Positions 5,793 to 9,866 of a stretch of DNA of 9,866 bases are shown one piece after another. A model generated the notes under the pieces. The model saw nothing but the letters and a program-made list of their open reading frames with translations, did no database searches and had not been told where the DNA came from. The stretch is from Dehalococcoidia bacterium (lineage in GTDB: Bacteria > Chloroflexota > Dehalococcoidia > UBA6926): contig JAPYRO010000029.1 in the NCBI GenBank assembly GCA_029941095.1, positions 1 to 9,866 on the forward strand, written 5' to 3'. Every line of letters starts with the position of its first letter. Within the stretch, counting starts at the first letter, position 1. A program made the position numbers and the translations under genes.

Positions 5793-6923
5793 ATCTGAAA
5801 TTTCGAATTGTGCCTCGAGTCCCTCAACAATGTTTCTAAAACCACTATATTCCAATTCTGAGTAGGGTAACATGGCAGGTCCTGACCAACCCTGGTCTCT
5901 CATATGCATTGCTTTTTCTTGGGCTTTTAGTCTAGTTAGGTCCCAAGCAGGGTTATCAAAAAAGTCAACGTAATGAGTTGAGAATTTGCCTTCTGCGCTT
6001 ATGGAGAAACCTAAACACTCGACTATTGGTAAGCAGTAGATTCCGGTAACCGGAGTATTCATCGGCACGGGCATTAAAGGCATGACATGAGAACCTCGTG
6101 CGTCTCCACCAATATAATGTGCTTTGGCAAAAGGAGACACTAACTCTTCAGGAGCTGGGAAAATACCTTGATTTCGCACTATTGCTATCGGATCATCTTT
6201 ACCTGTGTATGTCCCAGCTATGTTGTGGAGTCTCTGGGCTGAGATGGCAACAGAGTCCTGGTCTTCATAGGTGCGTGAGGATATTCGCTCTATTCCAAAC
6301 CGCTCGTTATCTCTCAAGAGAACCGTCAATTTATAATAATCCTCTGGTGCATTCAGCTCTAGTATGCTGTCTCCATCTGTATTATTCATGTCAATAACTC
6401 GGAATTTGAAACCGTTAATCATTTTGGGAAGCATTAAGCCCCCACAATACATCGGATCTGCAAAACCTAGGAACATAGGTAGGTTGTACGCACCCGGGCC
6501 ACATTTATCTGCTGCGAATACGTTGAAAGACTCAGCGGGTCTTGTTTCGTTACCTTTGTGAGGATCGTGTTCGAATTCGATTTCTGCTACTCCTGGTCCA
6601 GCACCCCTGACATTTCCAGAGGGGGCGTCTACTAGAAGGTCTTGCCCTGCCCCATAAAGTCCAAATTCTTGAGCGATCGCTGTGGCGTCAAGGAAACTAT
6701 CCCAAGCAAACTGATGGATTGATTCATTGTCTTTTCCCTTTGTATGGGTCATGACAATCGCAATATCATCTCCTACGTGAAACACGAACCCATCTATAAT
6801 CAGCCCACTAGCAATAGCTTGAGCCACATTGTTTTTTACTTTATCCAGCATTTCTACTGTAGGTTTCGTGTGTCCTCCAATAGAACCAACATCGGCTTTT
6901 ATCCCTGAGATTGTTAATCGCAT
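5790..6923 (-). CDS. fbp: Type V fructose-1,6-bisphosphate aldolase/phosphatase
   Basis: This bifunctional gluconeogenic enzyme joins dihydroxyacetone phosphate and glyceraldehyde 3-phosphate, then dephosphorylates the product to fructose 6-phosphate. It was first characterised in archaea and also occurs in deep-branching bacteria. The 377-residue length is normal. The N-terminal ISGIKADVGSIGGH (5-18) supplies metal-binding Asp11 and His18. HVGDD (49-53) supplies Asp52-Asp53 and GAGQD (91-95) supplies Gln94. YTGKDDP (239-245) contains the Tyr-X-X-Lys pair, with Lys242 the expected Schiff-base lysine and Asp243-Asp244 further metal ligands. LPYSELEYSG (352-361) is the conserved C-terminal tyrosine segment. 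ATG 6923 follows a GGGGGAGG sequence with about 10 nt spacing. It heads the four-gene minus-strand cluster. Its TGA stop is in frame with rdgB downstream. Confidence 0.95.
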   Translation of the reverse strand: MRLTISGIKADVGSIGGHTKPTVEMLDKVKNNVAQAIASGLIIDGFVFHVGDDIAIVMTHTKGKDNESIHQFAWDSFLDATAIAQEFGLYGAGQDLLVDAPSGNVRGAGPGVAEIEFEHDPHKGNETRPAESFNVFAADKCGPGAYNLPMFLGFADPMYCGGLMLPKMINGFKFRVIDMNNTDGDSILELNAPEDYYKLTVLLRDNERFGIERISSRTYEDQDSVAISAQRLHNIAGTYTGKDDPIAIVRNQGIFPAPEELVSPFAKAHYIGGDARGSHVMPLMPVPMNTPVTGIYCLPIVECLGFSISAEGKFSTHYVDFFDNPAWDLTRLKAQEKAMHMRDQGWSGPAMLPYSELEYSGFRNIVEGLEAQFEISD

Positions 6924-6962
6924 GTTATAAGATCCTCCCCCAAAAATTTAACTAACCCATGA

Positions 6963-6991
6963 ATCATACCTCTGATGTGCGGTGGCTACAA
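6963..6991 (-). promoter_or_regulatory. Candidate promoter of the fbp-rdgB-moaA-moaC cluster
   Basis: On the minus strand TTGTAG (6991-6986) and TATGAT (6968-6963) are separated by exactly 17 nt. The -10 element matches consensus at five of six bases and the -35 at three. Transcription would begin about 33 nt before the fbp ATG, leaving a short leader that contains its ribosome binding site. Confidence 0.4.
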
Positions 6992-7156
6992 TCCTTAATA
7001 TTAGTTAACCAATCATCTAATTAATGTCTTTTCCGTAACAGCCATAATACGCGGTAAATTTACTAACAATATTAATGTTTATAGCAAAAATACATTAAGT
7101 TTGAGATAGTTGGATGTAGGATCAATGATATATAATGGAAGTTTATGGGGTGCACC

Positions 7157-7185
7157 TTGACAGAACCATAATTGCAACCTAATCT
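7157..7185 (+). promoter_or_regulatory. Candidate promoter of the crotonase gene
   Basis: A perfect TTGACA (7157-7162) is followed after 17 nt by TAATCT (7180-7185), a weak -10 with three consensus bases. Upstream, TTGGAT (7110-7115) and a perfect TATAAT (7131-7136) form an alternative with a short 15-nt spacer. Either would transcribe the gene at 7219; the sequence does not decide between them. Confidence 0.4.
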
Positions 7186-7218
7186 AAGGCTTCTAACATA
7201 AAACAATTTGGGGGGATT

Positions 7219-8067
7219 ATGACTGACTTACTTTATGAAAAAAACGAAGAAGAACATTACGCGGTTTTTACTATGAATCGTCCTCAGGCTCTAAATGCTA
7301 TGGGCGGTAGTATGAACGAAGAACTCAATGTTGCTTTACATGATTTCAATAACGATCGAGAAATGTGGACTGGAATTGTGACCGGAAATGGTCGTGCTTT
7401 TTCTGCCGGAGCAGATCTTCGAGAGATGAGTGGAAGGAACACTCAAATTGCTGAGGTCAATGAAAAATTTAGTAAAGGCGAAATTGATGGAGATGAGAGG
7501 GCAAAAGAACTCTACAGAATCACAGGCGGCCAGCAAGGCGGCCCAATTGGATCGTTGTTCTCTTTTTCTAGATCTCCTAAGCCGATAATAGCGGCAATCA
7601 ACGGTTTAGCAGTTGGAGGCGGAACTGAACGAGCAATTGATTGTGATATTAGAATTATTTCAACCGAAGCCTATATGGGCCTTTTTGAAGTAAAAAGAGG
7701 TATTATGCCTGGCTCAGGAATGCATATATTGCCGCGTTTAGTTGCTTTTGGTGAAGCAATGTACGTAGGACTCACAGGTGATAGGATTACACCAGATGTT
7801 GCTCTTCGAATGGGATTGGTCCACGAAGTAGTTGAACCTGATGATCTTCTACCTCGGGCGATCGAAATCGCAAAGATGATTAATGAAAATGGACCTATAG
7901 CGGTTCAAGGAGTTAAGGCGGTAGCTAACTACTGGAGGAACCTACAGATTAATGAACATTATCAACTTAGCGATTGGGTGAATAAGCAAGTTGGTGGTTC
8001 TGAAGATTCTAAAGAAGGACCTCTTGCCTTTGCTGAAAAGCGGGCACCGAACTTTCAAAACAAATAG
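7219..8067 (+). CDS. Enoyl-CoA hydratase/isomerase (crotonase) family protein
   Basis: Crotonase-fold enzymes act on acyl-CoA thioesters, for example by hydrating enoyl-CoA in beta-oxidation. This protein has 282 residues against about 260 for a typical hydratase. The CoA/oxyanion segment FSAGADLREM (61-70) is intact. INGLAVGGGTERAIDCDIRI (127-146) carries Glu137, the position of the first catalytic Glu, and LFEVKRGIMPGSG (155-167) carries Glu157 at the second. Both glutamates favour hydratase-like chemistry. The usual GGTQRL after the second Glu is replaced by GSGMHILPRL, and a charged stretch at 75-108 is longer than usual. The C-terminal EGPLAFAEKRAP is family-typical. ATG 7219 follows a GGGGGGA sequence with very short spacing. 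It stands alone between the divergent region and a hairpin. The substrate cannot be named. Confidence 0.88.
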   Translation: MTDLLYEKNEEEHYAVFTMNRPQALNAMGGSMNEELNVALHDFNNDREMWTGIVTGNGRAFSAGADLREMSGRNTQIAEVNEKFSKGEIDGDERAKELYRITGGQQGGPIGSLFSFSRSPKPIIAAINGLAVGGGTERAIDCDIRIISTEAYMGLFEVKRGIMPGSGMHILPRLVAFGEAMYVGLTGDRITPDVALRMGLVHEVVEPDDLLPRAIEIAKMINENGPIAVQGVKAVANYWRNLQINEHYQLSDWVNKQVGGSEDSKEGPLAFAEKRAPNFQNK

Positions 8068-8090
8068 TTTTTGTATAGAAAAAACAATAA

Positions 8091-8122
8091 AAGAGGGCCT
8101 TCCAAATATAGGAGGCCCTCTT
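8091..8122. terminator. Strong hairpin after the crotonase gene
   Basis: AAGAGGGCC (8091-8099) pairs with GGCCCTCTT (8114-8122) over 9 bp. After a bulged T8100, TCC pairs with GGA, and the 7-nt loop is AAATATA. The position, 23 nt after the crotonase stop, suits a terminator for that gene. On the plus strand, however, only TTGG follows the stem. On the minus strand the stem is followed by a T-rich tract (TTTTATTGTTTTTT), the classic intrinsic terminator shape for leftward transcription. It may work in both directions. Confidence 0.65.
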
Positions 8123-8152
8123 GGTATGTCAATAACTCATTAAATTAAACCC

Positions 8153-8202
8153 ATGCACGTGTGACCTACCGATACCTCTGGTAGAATCCCCAATAAGTGC
8201 AT
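8153..8202 (+). promoter_or_regulatory. Possible structured leader of thrC
   Basis: An outer pairing ATGCAC (8153-8158) with GTGCAT (8197-8202) encloses an inner pairing CTACC (8166-8170) with GGTAG (8180-8184). This gives a nested two-stem fold 43 nt before the thrC start. It matches no riboswitch I know and lacks T-box hallmarks. Short stems of 5-6 bp can arise by chance, so this is a candidate only. Confidence 0.25.
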
Positions 8203-8245
8203 ATTGATGTGAGTTTTTAATAAAATGGTTTGAGGAAAGTGGTAA

Positions 8246-9469
8246 ATGGCGAATACAACCGTTCATAAATGTAAAGAGTGTTCTAGAGAATACCCGCTCT
8301 CTCCAATGAATGTATGTGATTTTTGCTTCGGCCCTGTCGAAGTCCAGTACGATTATGATGCAATAGAGAAAGCTGTGACGCGAGAATCTATTCAAGCTGG
8401 CCCCCATTCAATGTGGCGGTATGCAGAATTCTTACCTGTTGATGGATCGAATCCTGTAGATCTTAATGCCGGGTTTACTCCTTTAGTAAAAGCTGATCGA
8501 CTTGGTAAACTTCTGGGTCTAAACAATCTTTATCTGAAAAACGATAGCGTTAATCCAACTTTTTCCTTTAAAGATAGAGTGGTTGCTGTAGCCTCAACCG
8601 CAGCTAGAGATTTTGGTTTTGACACCATAGCTTGTGCCTCGACAGGCAACCTAGCAGGATCAGTCGCGGCTCATGCCGCTAAAGCCGGTATGAAGGGGGT
8701 TGTTTTTATTCCCGCAGATCTAGAGCTCGGTAAAGTAATAGGAGCTGCTATTTATGGGCCTACACTCGTTGCTGTTAAAGGGAACTATGATGATGTGAAT
8801 CGTCTTTGCTCAGAAATAGCGGACCAGTACAGATGGGCATTTGTAAATATTCACGTAAGGCCTTTTTATTCTGAGGGATCTAAGACACTTGGCTATGAAG
8901 TTGCAGAGCAATTAGGGTGGCGTACACCCGACCACGCTATTATTCCATCCGCTTCTGGGTCTATGTTTACTAAAATTTGGAAAGGATTTAACGAATTCCA
9001 TAGGGTCGGCCTAATAGATAAACCGAAAACTAAGATGCATATGGCGCAGGCAGTTGGGTCATCCCCTATTGTTACCGCTTATGATGAGGGAACCAAAGAA
9101 ATTCGCCCAATCCGCCCGCAAACAATAGCCAAATCTCTGGCTATTGGTAACCCAGCAGATGGATATTACGGATTAAATGTTATAGAAGAAACGGGTGGGA
9201 CAGCTCATGCTGTTCCGGATGAAACTATCCTTGAGTCTATGCAAATGTTAGCAGAAACCGAAGGAATATTCACTGAGACCGCAGGGGGAGTGACTATAGG
9301 AGTTTTAAGAGCTTTGGCTAAGGAAGGAACAATTAAACCTGATGAACTAGCGGTAGCGTATATAACAGGGAATGGGCTAAAGACACAAGAGGTGGTGGAG
9401 TCGATTGTAAACCCCATAACAATAGATCCTGATTTTGCGGCTTTCGAAGATGCACTGAAGGCCTTATGA
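8246..9469 (+). CDS. thrC: Threonine synthase (ThrC), PLP-dependent
   Basis: ThrC converts O-phosphohomoserine to threonine and phosphate, the last step of threonine synthesis, in the cytoplasm. The 407-residue length fits. A small N-terminal zinc-ribbon-like motif has Cys9, Cys12, Cys24 and Cys27 (CX2C-X11-CX2C), as in many bacterial and archaeal homologues. The fold-type II PLP core follows: NPTFSFKDR (103-111) with Lys109 as the expected PLP lysine, ASTGNLAGS (131-139) as the phosphate-binding loop, and ITGNGLKT (373-380) near the C-terminus. ATG 8246 follows GAGG at 10 nt. The NIL-domain gene begins 28 nt after the stop and is probably co-transcribed. Other fold-type II enzymes are possible in principle, but these motifs are those of threonine synthase. 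Confidence 0.92.
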   Translation: MANTTVHKCKECSREYPLSPMNVCDFCFGPVEVQYDYDAIEKAVTRESIQAGPHSMWRYAEFLPVDGSNPVDLNAGFTPLVKADRLGKLLGLNNLYLKNDSVNPTFSFKDRVVAVASTAARDFGFDTIACASTGNLAGSVAAHAAKAGMKGVVFIPADLELGKVIGAAIYGPTLVAVKGNYDDVNRLCSEIADQYRWAFVNIHVRPFYSEGSKTLGYEVAEQLGWRTPDHAIIPSASGSMFTKIWKGFNEFHRVGLIDKPKTKMHMAQAVGSSPIVTAYDEGTKEIRPIRPQTIAKSLAIGNPADGYYGLNVIEETGGTAHAVPDETILESMQMLAETEGIFTETAGGVTIGVLRALAKEGTIKPDELAVAYITGNGLKTQEVVESIVNPITIDPDFAAFEDALKAL

Positions 9470-9497
9470 TATTTGACATATATAGTTAGGAGAAGTG

Positions 9498-9740
9498 ATG
9501 GCTAACGTTAAGGTAAGGTTCACGTTCGAGCCTGATTTGATCAAGGATCCGCTTATATGGTCCTTAGGTAGAGAATTTGAGATTACCACCAACATTCGAC
9601 GGGCTAATGTAGTAGAAGACCAAGGATGGGTAATATTAGAGCTCAACGGTGATAAAGATGAGATTGACCGTGGTATTTCATGGATTAAAGATAAAGGTGT
9701 TCGCGTTGATACCGTTGAAGGCGACGTAATAGAAGGTTAG
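9498..9740 (+). CDS. Free-standing NIL-domain protein
   Basis: This 80-residue protein consists almost wholly of one NIL domain, the small ferredoxin-like fold known as the C-terminal regulatory domain of the methionine transporter ATPase MetN. The pattern VKVRFTFEPDLIKDPLIWSLGREFEI (4-29), then NIRRANVVEDQGWVILELNG (32-51) and an acidic helix ending in GVRVDTVEG, fits the family. It has no ATPase, ferredoxin or membrane segment. ATG 9498 is chosen over the adjacent GTG 9495 because AGGAG (9488-9492) lies 5 nt from the ATG. It follows thrC closely. I infer a role in ligand sensing or partner binding in sulfur or aspartate-family amino-acid metabolism; no catalytic residues are evident. Confidence 0.85.
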   Translation: MANVKVRFTFEPDLIKDPLIWSLGREFEITTNIRRANVVEDQGWVILELNGDKDEIDRGISWIKDKGVRVDTVEGDVIEG

Positions 9741-9838
9741 TATTAAGTGTAGCCAAATCACATAATTGTATTTGCGTGAAAACTTTCGACTGTTTATAGT
9801 TTCTTAATGATAAAAATATACCAAGGGGGCGATATTAC

Positions 9839-9866
9839 ATGGTAATCGAATTGAAGATACCAACAC
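9839..9866 (+). CDS. Start of a gene running off the right edge, possibly lipoyl/biotinyl-domain protein (partial)
   Basis: ATG 9839 follows AAGGGGG (9823-9829) at 9 nt and opens nine codons, MVIELKIPT, before the window ends. The short pattern resembles the first strand of a lipoyl domain (as in E2 subunits of 2-oxoacid dehydrogenases, which often begin M-x-I/V-E-x-K-x-P). That reading rests on nine residues and is tentative. The gene is separated from the NIL gene by 98 nt with no clear terminator. Confidence 0.55.

Larger units (their letters stand above)
6924..7218. other. Divergent intergenic region between fbp cluster and crotonase gene
   Basis: This 295-nt AT-rich stretch holds no plausible gene. 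It contains candidate promoters in both directions and ribosome binding sites at each end. It also carries small palindromic elements: GTAAATTTAC (7054-7063), and an imperfect inverted pair AATATTAGT (6997-7005) with ACTAACAATATT (7062-7073). I recognise no known riboswitch in it. Confidence 0.6.

Noticed and set aside
8123..8245. T-box leader controlling thrC
   Set aside because: There is no T-box consensus (AGGGTGG-type) and no terminator/antiterminator pair before the start codon.
1..9866. Mobile element, CRISPR array, prophage or defence system
   Set aside because: There is no transposase or integrase, no regularly spaced repeats, no flanking duplications, and no defence-type genes. The content is housekeeping genes throughout.

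Overview
The window reads as chromosomal housekeeping DNA from an AT-rich bacterium. It holds eight apparently complete protein genes with canonical starts, one complete-looking gene without a canonical start codon, three tRNA genes and two gene starts cut by the window edges. The gene set is a flavin-dependent thymidylate synthase (ThyX), an archaeal-type (type V) fructose-1,6-bisphosphate aldolase/phosphatase, a corrinoid/iron-type ABC ATPase with a C-terminal extension, and a free-standing NIL-domain protein beside threonine synthase. It suggests a deep-branching lineage; a Chloroflexota (for example marine SAR202-like) origin is my best guess, at low confidence. I see no mobile element, CRISPR array, phage gene or toxin module.

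Layout. At 1-187 two gene starts diverge: a minus-strand gene leaving the window (9 codons visible) and a plus-strand ABC ATPase (188-1450). Then come tRNA-Leu(CAG), tRNA-Arg(GCG) and tRNA-Val(UAC) (1527-1791). Next are thyX (1908-2693) and an alpha/beta hydrolase (2701-3561), 7 nt apart. Converging on them, with 5 nt between stop codons, is a four-gene minus-strand cluster read as fbp, then rdgB, moaA and moaC (6923 down to 3567). A 295-nt AT-rich divergent intergenic region (6924-7218) separates it from a crotonase-family gene (7219-8067), which is followed by a strong hairpin. A structured leader precedes thrC (8246-9469). The NIL gene (9498-9740) follows thrC, and the first nine codons of a gene that looks lipoyl-domain-like lie at the right edge.

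How the genes fit together. The minus-strand cluster joins a gluconeogenic enzyme, a nucleotide-pool sanitiser (RdgB) and the first two molybdopterin steps (MoaA, MoaC). ThyX supplies dTMP. The thrC-NIL pair suggests aspartate-family amino-acid or sulfur metabolism. These links come from adjacency and are inference.

Most notable: the conserved N-terminus of rdgB lies in the same frame as fbp, right after its TGA stop. No ATG, GTG or TTG is available there. A GTA sits exactly where the Shine-Dalgarno sequence calls for a start. This could be a non-canonical start, stop readthrough giving a fusion, or a single-base error. Also worth a look are the GCG anticodon on tRNA-Arg, the eight-residue spacing in the ThyX motif, the C-terminal domain of the ABC ATPase and the hairpins around 8091-8202. 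I did not find a convincing wholly new system.
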